DNA of 16,868 nucleotides from Geodermatophilaceae bacterium. GTDB lineage: Bacteria; Actinomycetota; Actinomycetes; Mycobacteriales; Geodermatophilaceae. Below are positions 5,910-12,636 of the stretch, piece after piece. The position numbers and the translations under genes are program-made. The notes below the pieces were generated by a model. That model was not told where the DNA came from, searched no databases, and saw only the letters and a program-made list of their open reading frames with translations. The stretch covers positions 1-16,868 of the forward strand of contig JACCUF010000115.1 of assembly GCA_013811975.1 (NCBI GenBank). The letters run 5' to 3'. Numbering within the stretch: position 1 is the stretch's first letter; each line of letters begins with the position of its first letter.

Positions 5910-7085
5910 CTAGCCAATGGGATGGACCTCACCGTCGGCCACCTGGAAGCGCATTCCGCTCAGCGAGGCGGGCACGTCCTCGGAGACCGCCGCAGTGATC
6001 AATGTCTGCTCGGCCGCGGCCGCGATGGTGGACAGGTGCGCCCGGCGGCGGGTGTCCAGTTCGGCGAAGACGTCATCCAGGATGAGGATCGGCTCCACCC
6101 CGTCAGCGCGCAACAGATCGTAGGCACCGAGTTTGAGCGCCAGCGCGAACGACCACGACTCCCCGTGGCTGGCGTACCCCTTGGCTGCGCTCCCGCCCAG
6201 CCGCAGCCGGAGTTCGTCGCGGTGCGGCCCGACCAGCGTGATTCCCCGGTCGAGTTCGTCACCGCGGACCCTGAGCAGAGCCTCAGCAATGGCCTCAGTC
6301 AACTCAGCCACCGACTCAGGGCGGCCCTGAGTCGAAAGATTCGAGTCAGGGGCGCCCTGAATCGGGTAAGGGTCGGGACGCAGCGCGCTGCTCTCGTAGG
6401 TGATGCCGGCGGCTTCCTCAGCCGCCGATCCGGTTCCGGCAATCGCCGCATAAGCAGCGCTGACGTACGGCGCGAGCGCGGCGACCAGAGCCAGCCGGCC
6501 GGCCAACAGCTCCCCGCCGACCCGGGCGACATGGGCGTCCCAGATGTCGAGGGTGCGCAACGCGTCGCCGCGAGCATGCCGGGCGGTCTTGAGCAGGGCA
6601 TTGCGCTGCTTGAGCACCCGGTCATAGTCCTGACGTACCCCCGCGTAGCGCGGTGCGCGGGTGACCAGCAACTCGTCGAGGAACCGGCGCCGCTCGGACG
6701 GATCGCCGCGAACCAGGGCCAGGTCCTCCGGAGCGAACAGCACCGTCCGGACCAAGCCGAGCAACTCGCGGGGGCGCGGTAACGGGGCGCGGTTCACCCG
6801 TACCCGGTTGGCTTTCACCGGACTGATCTCGCATTCGACGAGCAGTTCCCGATCATCCCGGGCGAATCGCGCTCGCACGATCGCCTGCCCCGCACCCTGG
6901 CGGACCAGGGGCGCGTCCGTGGCTACTCGGTGCGAGCCGAGCGTGGCCAGATAGCCGACTGCCTCGACGAGGTTGGTCTTGCCCTGCCCGTTCGGGCCGA
7001 CGAAGACCGCCGGGCCCGGTTGCAGCGCCAGGTCCGCGGTGACCCAGCTACGGAAGTCGTGCAGGACCAGTTGGCGCAGATGCAC
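5910..7085 (-). CDS. recF: DNA replication/repair protein RecF
   Basis: A 391-residue SMC-like ATPase that acts at gaps and stalled forks with RecO/RecR to load RecA. Walker A is GPNGQGKTN (30-38). The N-terminus (HLRQLVLHDFRSW) is standard. LFAPEDLALVRGDPSERRRFLDE is the conserved middle block. The C-terminal part has GPHRDEL, the ABC-type signature ASHGESWSFALAL and Walker B ILILDDVFAELD. GTG 7085 is the only sensible start, because an in-frame TGA lies 6 bases upstream. Between about residues 242 and 258 there is a short segment with a repeated QGAPDSN/QGRPESV pattern encoded by a perfect DNA palindrome (see the repeat at 6312-6360), which looks like an insertion at a tolerant site. It belongs to the dnaA-dnaN-gnd-recF-dciA string. 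Confidence 0.97.
   Translation of the reverse strand: MHLRQLVLHDFRSWVTADLALQPGPAVFVGPNGQGKTNLVEAVGYLATLGSHRVATDAPLVRQGAGQAIVRARFARDDRELLVECEISPVKANRVRVNRAPLPRPRELLGLVRTVLFAPEDLALVRGDPSERRRFLDELLVTRAPRYAGVRQDYDRVLKQRNALLKTARHARGDALRTLDIWDAHVARVGGELLAGRLALVAALAPYVSAAYAAIAGTGSAAEEAAGITYESSALRPDPYPIQGAPDSNLSTQGRPESVAELTEAIAEALLRVRGDELDRGITLVGPHRDELRLRLGGSAAKGYASHGESWSFALALKLGAYDLLRADGVEPILILDDVFAELDTRRRAHLSTIAAAAEQTLITAAVSEDVPASLSGMRFQVADGEVHPIG
6312..6360. repeat. Palindromic element inside recF
   Basis: Bases 6312-6334 form a perfect palindrome: arms CGACTCAGGGC and GCCCTGAGTCG around a single G. A related imperfect copy follows at 6346-6360 (TCAGGG, 3 bases, CCCTGA), preceded by GATTCGAG and followed by ATCGGG. 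The two share the GANTCAGGG motif. The element keeps the recF frame and adds a repeated peptide pattern to RecF. It resembles in-frame palindromic elements that spread through genomes within genes; whether copies exist elsewhere cannot be seen here. Confidence 0.65.
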
Positions 7086-7108
7086 AGCTCAGCCACCGAT
7101 CCACCCTG

Positions 7109-7178
7109 GTGATCTTGACCTTATGGTGGGTTTTGGGCGGCCTGACACGGCGGGTCGCCACCACACGGTCAAGATCAC
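7109..7178. repeat. Long inverted repeat between gnd and recF
   Basis: Arms GTGATCTTGACC (7109-7120) and GGTCAAGATCAC (7167-7178) match perfectly over 12 bp. After two mismatches the stem continues with TGGTGG (7124-7129) and CCACCA (7158-7163). The loop is about 28 bases. The right arm covers the gnd stop codon. It lacks a U-run in the direction of transcription, so it looks more like a REP/MITE-type element or a structured mRNA junction than a standard terminator. Confidence 0.65.
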
Positions 7179-8140
7179 GAGAAGTCGGCGGGGCGGTCTG
7201 CCATCCGGCGAGACGGTGGCTCGGGGGATCCTGGGGCCTCGACGTCCTCGTCCCTGCCCACGGTGGTGTGCCCGCCGAATTGGTTCCGCAACGCCGCAAC
7301 GGCCTGCATGGCCGGGGAGTCCTCCTGTCGGGAGGCGAACCGGGCAAACAGCGCAGCGGAGATCACCGGCATCGGCACCCGGTGCTTGATTGCCTCCTCC
7401 ACGGTCCACCGGCCCTCACCGGAGTCCTGGACGTAGCCCTGGATGTCGTCGAGTTCCGGGTCCTGTTCCAACGCCCTGACGAGGAGGTCCAGCAGCCACG
7501 AGCGAATCACGGTGCCCTGCGTCCAGGCCGTGAGTACTGCGGGTACGTCAGTGACCAGATCTGCGGCGGCCAGTAGCTCGTACCCCTCGGCGTAGGCCTG
7601 CATCAGCCCGTACTCGATGCCGTTGTGCACCATTTTGGCGAAGTGCCCGGCACCGACCTCGCCCGCGTGGGCGTACCCAGCTCCGGGTTCTCCGGGGATC
7701 GCCGGCGGTCGCAGCGCGTCGAAGATCGGGGCAAGTCGCGCCACGTTCGCCGCGGACCCTCCGGCCATCAGGCCGTACCCGTTCTCCCGACCCCACACCC
7801 CCCCGGAGACGCCACAGTCGACGAAACCAATGCCACGCTCGTCCAGCATCGCGGCGTGCATCTGGTCGTCGGTGAACCGGGAGTTCCCCCCGTCCACGAG
7901 GAGGTCGCCGGCCGAGAGCAACTCGCCGAGAGCGGCGATCGTCTGCTGCGTCGGCTCGCCGGCCGGAACCATCACCCACACGGCTCGCGGAGCATCCAAG
8001 GCAGCAATCAGCTCCTCGAGGCTCGCTACGTCGCGGGTGCCAGGATTGACGTCGTACCCGATGACTTCGTGACCAGCATCGCTCAGCCGGCCGACCATGT
8101 TCGCACCCATCTTGCCCAGGCCGATCATTCCGAGTTGCAT
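7175..8140 (-). CDS. gnd: 6-phosphogluconate dehydrogenase, decarboxylating (short form)
   Basis: A 321-residue enzyme of the short, about 300-residue GndA/YqeC-like class. It oxidises and decarboxylates 6-phosphogluconate to ribulose 5-phosphate in the oxidative pentose phosphate pathway. The N-terminal Rossmann motif is GLGKMG (7-12); the substrate-binding signature is DGGNSRF (83-89) and CGVSGGVWG (109-117); the catalytic Lys/His region is HFAKMVHNGIEYG (166-178). An Asp ends the second strand (GYDVNP), which often goes with NAD rather than NADP use; this is inference. The last 20 or so residues (from about 299) are a variable, charged tail. ATG 8140 is preceded by AGGAG with a 9-base spacer. 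A gnd gene between dnaN and recF is characteristic of many actinobacteria. Confidence 0.95.
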   Translation of the reverse strand: MQLGMIGLGKMGANMVGRLSDAGHEVIGYDVNPGTRDVASLEELIAALDAPRAVWVMVPAGEPTQQTIAALGELLSAGDLLVDGGNSRFTDDQMHAAMLDERGIGFVDCGVSGGVWGRENGYGLMAGGSAANVARLAPIFDALRPPAIPGEPGAGYAHAGEVGAGHFAKMVHNGIEYGLMQAYAEGYELLAAADLVTDVPAVLTAWTQGTVIRSWLLDLLVRALEQDPELDDIQGYVQDSGEGRWTVEEAIKHRVPMPVISAALFARFASRQEDSPAMQAVAALRNQFGGHTTVGRDEDVEAPGSPEPPSRRMADRPADFS

Positions 8141-8179
8141 CTCGTTCGCGCTCCTGATCTGCCTGTTGCCGGGTAAGGG

Positions 8180-9304
8180 TTAGCTGGGCAACCGTACGGG
8201 CATGATCAGGTACCGGTAGGTCGCCGCATCGCCGTCTCCACCCACAGCACTGAGCACCGCCGGCTTGAGTGGCGTGGTCATCTCCAGGCGGGCAGTCTCC
8301 GAATGCACGGCGGCTAGGCCATCGAGGAGAAACGCCGGATTGAACCCGATCGTCGTGGTCTCGCCCTCGAACACGACCTCGCAGCGTTCCTCGGCCTGGG
8401 ACTCCTCATCACCGCCGGCCCTCAGCGTGACCGCACCGTCGGAGAACTCGCAGCGCAGCGGCGCCCACCGCTCGGCGACCAGCGCGACCCGCTTGGCCGC
8501 CTCGGTGAATGCGGCGACGTCGAGTTCGGCATGCGAGCTGAACTCCGGCGGCAGGATCGAGCGGTACTTCAAGAACTCCGCATCCAGCAGCCGGGTGGTG
8601 GTCTGCTTGCCCTGTCCGGACAACCCGAGCAGGCCCTCTCCCACGCCGCTGGACGACAGCGACACGGTCACCTCCGAGCCTCCCGTCAGCGTCTTGGCGG
8701 CGTCGGCGAGCGTCCGGGCGGGTACCAGGATCGCGGCGCTGGCTCCCGGCGTGCTCGGCTTCCAGGTGAACTCCCGCAGTGCCAGCCGGAACCGGTCAGT
8801 GGCCACCAGGGTGATGGTGTCCGCTTCGATCTCGATCCGGACGCCGGTCAGCATCGGCAGTGTGTCGTCCCGACCGGCGGCGATCGCCACCTGGCCAACG
8901 GCTTCGGCGAAGACCGAGGCGGCAACGGTCCCCGCCGTCGATGGCATCGTCGGCAAGGCCGGGTAGTCCTCCACCGGAAGGGTCGGCAGGCTGAACCGGG
9001 CGTTGCCGCAGTTGATGGACAACCGTGGCCCGTCGACGGCCACGTCCACCGGATGCGGCGGCAGCGACTTGGTGATGTCGGCCAGCAGGCGTCCGGATAC
9101 CAGGGTTCGCCCGGAACTGGCGGCATGCACCGGTAACTCGGCCTGGGTGGAGACCTCGTAGTCGAATCCGGACACCTCCAGGGTGTCTGCCTCGACGCTC
9201 AGGACCAGGCCAGCCAGCACCGGGACCGGCGGGCGAGCCGGCAGGCTGCGAGCCGTCCAGGCGACCGCGTTGGCCAGTGCATCTCGCTCCACCCGGAACT
9301 TCAT
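8180..9304 (-). CDS. dnaN: DNA polymerase III sliding clamp, beta subunit
   Basis: A 374-residue protein matching the usual length of the beta clamp, a ring-shaped dimer that tethers the replicative polymerase and repair factors to DNA. The N-terminus MKFRVERDALANAVAWTARSL, the middle VRIEIEADTITLVATDRFRLALRE block (the hinge region of domain 2), and the C-terminus YRYLIMPVRLPS are diagnostic; the MPVRL end forms part of the peptide-binding pocket. The ATG at 9304 has a GGGGA ribosome binding site. It follows dnaA on the same strand, separated by the 372-bp presumptive oriC, and precedes gnd with a 39-base gap. Confidence 0.97.
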   Translation of the reverse strand: MKFRVERDALANAVAWTARSLPARPPVPVLAGLVLSVEADTLEVSGFDYEVSTQAELPVHAASSGRTLVSGRLLADITKSLPPHPVDVAVDGPRLSINCGNARFSLPTLPVEDYPALPTMPSTAGTVAASVFAEAVGQVAIAAGRDDTLPMLTGVRIEIEADTITLVATDRFRLALREFTWKPSTPGASAAILVPARTLADAAKTLTGGSEVTVSLSSSGVGEGLLGLSGQGKQTTTRLLDAEFLKYRSILPPEFSSHAELDVAAFTEAAKRVALVAERWAPLRCEFSDGAVTLRAGGDEESQAEERCEVVFEGETTTIGFNPAFLLDGLAAVHSETARLEMTTPLKPAVLSAVGGDGDAATYRYLIMPVRLPS

Positions 9305-9388
9305 CTAGGTCCCCATCCTCAACTGATTGCCATCCTGGTTGTGGTGCATATGTCCTCGATAGATAGAACTCATCATCGTCATCACGGC

Positions 9389-9406
9389 TGTGGATGCTGT
9401 GGATAT
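9389..9406 (-). promoter_or_regulatory. Two directly adjoining DnaA boxes
   Basis: Read on the minus strand these are ATATCCACA and GCATCCACA, one and two differences from TTATCCACA. The two 9-mers touch without a spacer (9389-9397 and 9398-9406), close to the A/T-richer stretch of the origin. Confidence 0.65.
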
Positions 9407-9543
9407 CACGCCGTCCTACCTGCTCGGCAGGCGCACTGTCGAGGCGGGTAGCTGTGCACCGACCTGAGCGTAAAAGGTGAACGGGTGGGGACATCGGGGT
9501 TTCGTACGGGTTACCTCGGGGCCGGTATCGCACGTATCCACTG

Positions 9544-9564
9544 TTGTCCACACCGTTGTCCCCA
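9544..9564 (+). promoter_or_regulatory. DnaA box pair (12-bp pitch)
   Basis: TTGTCCACA (9544-9552) is the preferred DnaA box of high-GC actinobacteria. TTGTCCCCA (9556-9564) differs by one base. Start-to-start distance is 12 bp, and both lie on the same strand, which favours cooperative DnaA binding. Confidence 0.75.
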
Positions 9565-9609
9565 CGCTGTGCACGCCTGGCAGCAGATCGCGGTTCTCGG
9601 ACCGTCCTG

Positions 9610-9618
9610 TGTGGATGA
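9610..9618 (-). promoter_or_regulatory. DnaA box
   Basis: Reads TCATCCACA on the minus strand, one difference from TTATCCACA. It is the origin box nearest the dnaA stop codon. Confidence 0.6.
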
Positions 9619-9676
9619 ACGGACGTGACGAATCTGGCTGAAGTGATGCGGCGCGAAGGGTACATTTTGACCGGCA

Positions 9677-11308
9677 CTACTGGCGCGCGCGTGCCTTGAT
9701 GCGGCTGGTCAGTTCGGTGACCTGATTGAAGATCTGCCGACGCTCAGCCATCAACGCACTGATCTTGCGCACGGCGTGCATCACCGTGGTGTGGTCCTTG
9801 CCGCCGAAGATCTGCCCGATCCGGGGCAGGGACAACTCGGTCAGTTCGCGGCAGAGATACATCGCGATCTGCCGCGCGGTGACCAGGACCCGACTACGGC
9901 TGTGCCCCTTGAGGTCGTCGACACTGACGCCGAAGTACTCCGCGGTGACCGACATGATGATGGTGGCGGTGATCTTCGGGCCCTCGGTGTCGGGCAGCAG
10001 GTCACGCAGGACTTCCTCGGCCAGGCCGATCGAGACCTCCGTACGGTTGAGGCTGGCGTAGGCGTTGACCCGGATCAGCGCGCCCTCGAGTTCGCGGATG
10101 TTCGTCTGGATCTTCGAAGCGATGTACTCCAGCACCTCCGGGACGACCTCGGGCAGGACATCGCCGGCGACCTTCTTGCGCAGGATCGCGATCCGGGTCT
10201 CCAGATCGGGGGCCTGGACGTCGGTGATCAGGCCCCACTCGAACCGGGTCCGCAGCCGGTCCTCCAGCGTGGTCAACTGTTTGGGCGGGCGGTCTGAGGA
10301 GATCACGATCTGCTTGTTCGCGTTGTGCAGGGTGTTGAACGTGTGGAAGAACTCCTCCTGGGTCCGCTCGGCGCGTTCGAGGAACTGGACGTCGTCGACG
10401 AGCAGCAGGTCCACATCGCGATAGCGCCGCCGGAAGTCCTCGGCCCGGCCGGCATGCACCAGGTTGATGAAATCGTTGGTGAACTCCTCGGTGGTGAAGT
10501 AGTTCACCCGGTGATGCGGGAAGACCGTCTCGCTGTAATGCCCGATGGCGTGCAGCAGGTGTGTCTTGCCCAGCCCGGACTCGCCGTAGATGAACATCGG
10601 GTTATAGGCCCGGACCTCGGCCACCGCGAAGGCGGCAGCGTGGGCGAAGCGGTTGCTGTTCCCGATGACGAAGCTGTCGAAAGTGTACTTGGGGTTCAGC
10701 CGGGCCGGCGGGTGCTGTCGGGCGCGGCCCCGAGCCATCTGCGTGACTCGGCCGCCGTTATCAGCCGAGGTTCCTCCGGGCTCGCGGGCCGGGTCGCGAG
10801 CGGAGTCACCGGCGGCAGTGCGACGCGAATGCTCACTCAACGATCGGACGTTCGGGGGGCTGGGGCGGTCATATTCGGGGTCGGGCTCGCGGTCGTCGTG
10901 CCCATGGTCGGTGGGGCGCTGCACATGCGGGACGACCGGGACGCTGGGATCGTCGGCGCCCAGTTCGTACTGGTCGTCTGGTCCATTGTCGAAGCCGGCG
11001 ATGTGGGCGCTGTTGTCGCTGTAGGACTCGGTCAGGGTGGTGTCCGGAATCGGCGCCTCGACGGTGACCGCGATCCGGACGTCGCGACCGAGTTCGATGC
11101 ACAGCTGCTCTGTCAGCAGGGGTCGGAGCCGAGACTCGAGGAAGTTCTGGGTGAACTCGTTGGGAGCGGCGATCAGCACCGTGTCCTCGACCAGCCCCAG
11201 CGGGCGGGTCAGGCCGAGCAGGGCCATCTGATGGGGGGCGACGTCGCTGCGTTCGAGGCTGGTGAGCACCCTGTCCCAGGCTGTGGATAGGTCCAAGGGC
11301 TCAGCCAC
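9677..11308 (-). CDS. dnaA: Chromosomal replication initiator protein DnaA
   Basis: A 543-residue initiator that binds DnaA boxes, melts oriC and recruits the helicase. Domain I is residues about 1-85 (TAWDRVLTSLE to a strand ending VRIAVTVEAP). Domain II, about 86-200, is a long acidic, low-complexity linker rich in Asp, Pro and Arg, as usual in high-GC actinobacteria. Domain III (AAA+) begins at LNPKYTFDSFVIGNSNRFAHAA, with Walker A GESGLGKT (242-249), Walker B LLLVDD (301-306) and sensor-type RTRFEWGL. Domain IV ends with the box-binding signature GGKDHTTVMHAV (502-513). The GTG start at 11308 has AAGGG upstream. A DnaA-box-like sequence (11282-11290) lies in the first codons and two more upstream, suggesting autoregulation. 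Confidence 0.98.
   Translation of the reverse strand: MAEPLDLSTAWDRVLTSLERSDVAPHQMALLGLTRPLGLVEDTVLIAAPNEFTQNFLESRLRPLLTEQLCIELGRDVRIAVTVEAPIPDTTLTESYSDNSAHIAGFDNGPDDQYELGADDPSVPVVPHVQRPTDHGHDDREPDPEYDRPSPPNVRSLSEHSRRTAAGDSARDPAREPGGTSADNGGRVTQMARGRARQHPPARLNPKYTFDSFVIGNSNRFAHAAAFAVAEVRAYNPMFIYGESGLGKTHLLHAIGHYSETVFPHHRVNYFTTEEFTNDFINLVHAGRAEDFRRRYRDVDLLLVDDVQFLERAERTQEEFFHTFNTLHNANKQIVISSDRPPKQLTTLEDRLRTRFEWGLITDVQAPDLETRIAILRKKVAGDVLPEVVPEVLEYIASKIQTNIRELEGALIRVNAYASLNRTEVSIGLAEEVLRDLLPDTEGPKITATIIMSVTAEYFGVSVDDLKGHSRSRVLVTARQIAMYLCRELTELSLPRIGQIFGGKDHTTVMHAVRKISALMAERRQIFNQVTELTSRIKARARQ
11282..11290 (-). promoter_or_regulatory. DnaA box in the first codons of dnaA
   Basis: Minus-strand CTATCCACA, one difference from TTATCCACA, lies within codons 7-9 of dnaA. 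It may add to autoregulation or be a chance effect of the Ser-Thr codons. Confidence 0.4.
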
Positions 11309-11391
11309 CTACCCTTGTCCCCCTCGACGTTCCTCATGCCCGGTGCGGACGTTGCCCGCGCTAGGTCTGCCAGCCCGGACGCGTCGTCGGA

Positions 11392-11412
11392 CAGTCCACA
11401 TGCTTATCCACA
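11392..11412 (+). promoter_or_regulatory. DnaA box pair upstream of dnaA
   Basis: TTATCCACA (11404-11412) is a perfect consensus DnaA box. CAGTCCACA (11392-11400) differs from TTGTCCACA by two bases. The start-to-start distance is 12 bp, the same as for the pair in oriC. About 100 bp upstream of dnaA, this is where autoregulatory boxes are expected; a role as part of a bipartite origin is possible. Confidence 0.7.
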
Positions 11413-11576
11413 GGCTGTGCATCGAGCCGAACGTCGAGTCGTTCTCTCGACCCGGAGGCGGCATACCTTGCCGGCGGCGCGGGTAGCCGGGGAAGCCTGC
11501 GGGGTGAGCGAAAGGGAACGCTAACAGGCCCGGCGTGGCGGCGACAACCGACGGTTCGGTCGGGTTGCACCCTGGA

Positions 11577-11606
11577 TTGACCATCGCCGGGTCCGCTGCG
11601 TACGGT
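11577..11606 (+). promoter_or_regulatory. Probable sigma-70-type promoter of rpmH operon
   Basis: A -35 element TTGACC (11577-11582) and a -10 element TACGGT (11601-11606) are separated by 18 bp, matching housekeeping promoters of high-GC actinobacteria. Transcription would begin near 11613 and read into rpmH, rnpA and probably the overlapping genes after it. Confidence 0.6.
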
Positions 11607-11741
11607 GAAGAGGCTGCCGTCCAGGTAGCCCTCTGCCTGCACGTATGCTCTATCTCTGCGGGACTCCCTCGGGACGCAGACCCGCATGCCATTCCGGCAT
11701 CGCCGCCCTGCGATGCCTCCTCACCTCCAGGAGTATCGACC

Positions 11742-11879
11742 GTGAGCAAGCGCACCTACCAGCCGAACAACCGCCGGCGTGCCCGCACGCACGGTTTCCG
11801 GTTGCGGATGCGGACCCGTGCCGGTCGCACCATTCTGGCCGCCCGCCGCCGTAAGGGCCGCGGCAAGCTCTCTGCCTGA
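11742..11879 (+). CDS. rpmH: 50S ribosomal protein L34
   Basis: A 45-residue, very basic protein, the standard size for L34. The N-terminus SKRTYQPNNRRRARTHGFR and the ending RTILAARRRKGRGKLSA are diagnostic. It is a component of the large ribosomal subunit. The GTG at 11742 is chosen because it gives the conserved length and has AGGAG 8 bases upstream; the reading frame is open further upstream without family similarity. It is the first gene of the + strand string, 14 bases before rnpA, as in most bacteria. Confidence 0.97.
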   Translation: MSKRTYQPNNRRRARTHGFRLRMRTRAGRTILAARRRKGRGKLSA

Positions 11880-11893
11880 CCCGGGCACCCCCA

Positions 11894-12271
11894 ATGTTGC
11901 CCGCGACGGTCCGACTGCGCCGCCGCGTCGAGTTCGACGCCGTGGTGCGGCGCGGACGGCGCTGCGGGCACGGACCGCTCGCGGTACACGTTCACCCGGG
12001 CATGGCCTCCACCTCGGTCGGCTTCATCGTGAGCCGCGCTGTCGGTGACGCGGTCACCCGCCACCGGGTCACCCGCCAACTCCGTCATCTGATGCGCGAT
12101 CTGTACCCGACCCTGCCCCCCGGTACCGGTGTCGTCGTCCGCGCATTGCCGGCTGCGGCGGGTCGTACGAGTGGGGACCTCGGTACGTCGCTCGATCGTG
12201 CCCTGGACCGCGCTCTGGACCGGGCGCGCACCAGGACCGCGCGCTCCGAGCGACCCCGGGCCGCCTCATGA
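11894..12271 (+). CDS. rnpA: Ribonuclease P protein component
   Basis: A 125-residue basic protein that assists the RNase P RNA in cutting 5' leaders from tRNA precursors. It starts with the characteristic MLPATVRLRRRVEFDAVVRRG. The family's RNR-type motif appears as SRAVGDAVTRHRVTRQLRHLMRD (from residue 47): the usual Lys before the loop is Arg and the Asn of 'GNAV' is Asp, mild deviations also seen in part in other actinobacteria (RHRVSR). VVVRALP (about 82-88) is the usual final strand. The C-terminal part has a small repeat, LDRALDRALDRA. The ribosome binding site is weak, so coupling to rpmH transcription or leader context may matter. Its end overlaps yidD by 4 bases (ATGA). Confidence 0.95.
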   Translation: MLPATVRLRRRVEFDAVVRRGRRCGHGPLAVHVHPGMASTSVGFIVSRAVGDAVTRHRVTRQLRHLMRDLYPTLPPGTGVVVRALPAAAGRTSGDLGTSLDRALDRALDRARTRTARSERPRAAS

Positions 12272-12636
12272 GTGCGGACTTGACGCTGCGACGGCAGGCC
12301 GAGCCCAGGTTGGGACTGGCTGGACGCGGTCTGCTCGCGATCGTGCGGTTCTACCGCGACGCGGTCAGCCCGGCGCTGCCCCCACGGTGCCGCTTCTACC
12401 CGACTTGCAGCTCCTACGCGCTGACCGCGCTGGAACGGTACGGGCCCGGGCGCGGAAGCTGGCTTGCCCTACGCCGGATCGCCCGCTGTGCACCCTGGCA
12501 TCCCGGTGGCGTCGATCACGTACCGCCGCCTCGCGGTGAGTGCGGCCCGGTAGGAAAGCCCGAGCGCTCGGTCACCCTCGGCAAAGACGTTGGGCCGCAA
12601 CAGCGGTCGGTAGGTCAGGAGACGGCTGTTGTTTGA
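12268..12636 (+). CDS. yidD: Membrane protein insertion efficiency factor YidD
   Basis: A 122-residue protein with the complete YidD core: LAIVRFYRDAVSPALPPRCRFYPTCSSYA (from about 23), then ALERYG and RIARCAPWHPGGVDHVP (70-86). The conserved cysteines (C41, C47, C74) are present. YidD is a small membrane-associated factor that helps YidC insert proteins. Known family members are usually 70-110 residues; the last 30 residues here (after PPPRGE) are an extra low-conservation tail. It starts with an ATGA overlap on rnpA and its end overlaps the yidC start by 8 bases, so rnpA-yidD-yidC are translationally coupled. Confidence 0.95.
   Translation: MSADLTLRRQAEPRLGLAGRGLLAIVRFYRDAVSPALPPRCRFYPTCSSYALTALERYGPGRGSWLALRRIARCAPWHPGGVDHVPPPRGECGPVGKPERSVTLGKDVGPQQRSVGQETAVV

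Larger units (their letters stand above)
9305..9676. other. Putative chromosomal origin (oriC), dnaA-dnaN intergenic region
   Basis: The 372-bp gap between dnaA and dnaN has no credible gene. It contains at least five DnaA-box-like 9-mers on both strands: TGTGGATGC and TGTGGATAT (9389-9406), TTGTCCACA (9544-9552), TTGTCCCCA (9556-9564) and TGTGGATGA (9610-9618), with a weaker GTATCCACT at 9534-9542. A relatively A/T-rich stretch at about 9345-9385 next to the first pair could be the unwinding element. Position and boxes match actinobacterial origins. It also must hold any dnaN promoter, which I cannot pinpoint. Confidence 0.8.
11309..11741. other. dnaA-rpmH divergent intergenic region
   Basis: These 433 bp separate the divergent dnaA and rpmH genes and contain no convincing coding sequence. 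They hold a DnaA box pair (11392-11412) on the dnaA side and a recognisable housekeeping promoter for rpmH (11577-11606). Its 5' leader of about 130 bases includes a small stem (ATGCC / GGCAT near 11686-11700) and no obvious riboswitch. A dnaA promoter must lie here but I cannot place it with confidence. Confidence 0.7.

Noticed and set aside
5790..6782. A 330-codon open frame on the + strand opposite recF and dciA
   Set aside because: RecF motifs on the - strand are complete; the + frame shows none.
7109..7178. Intrinsic terminator after gnd
   Set aside because: No U-run follows the stem in the - direction and the loop is long; listed as an inverted repeat instead.
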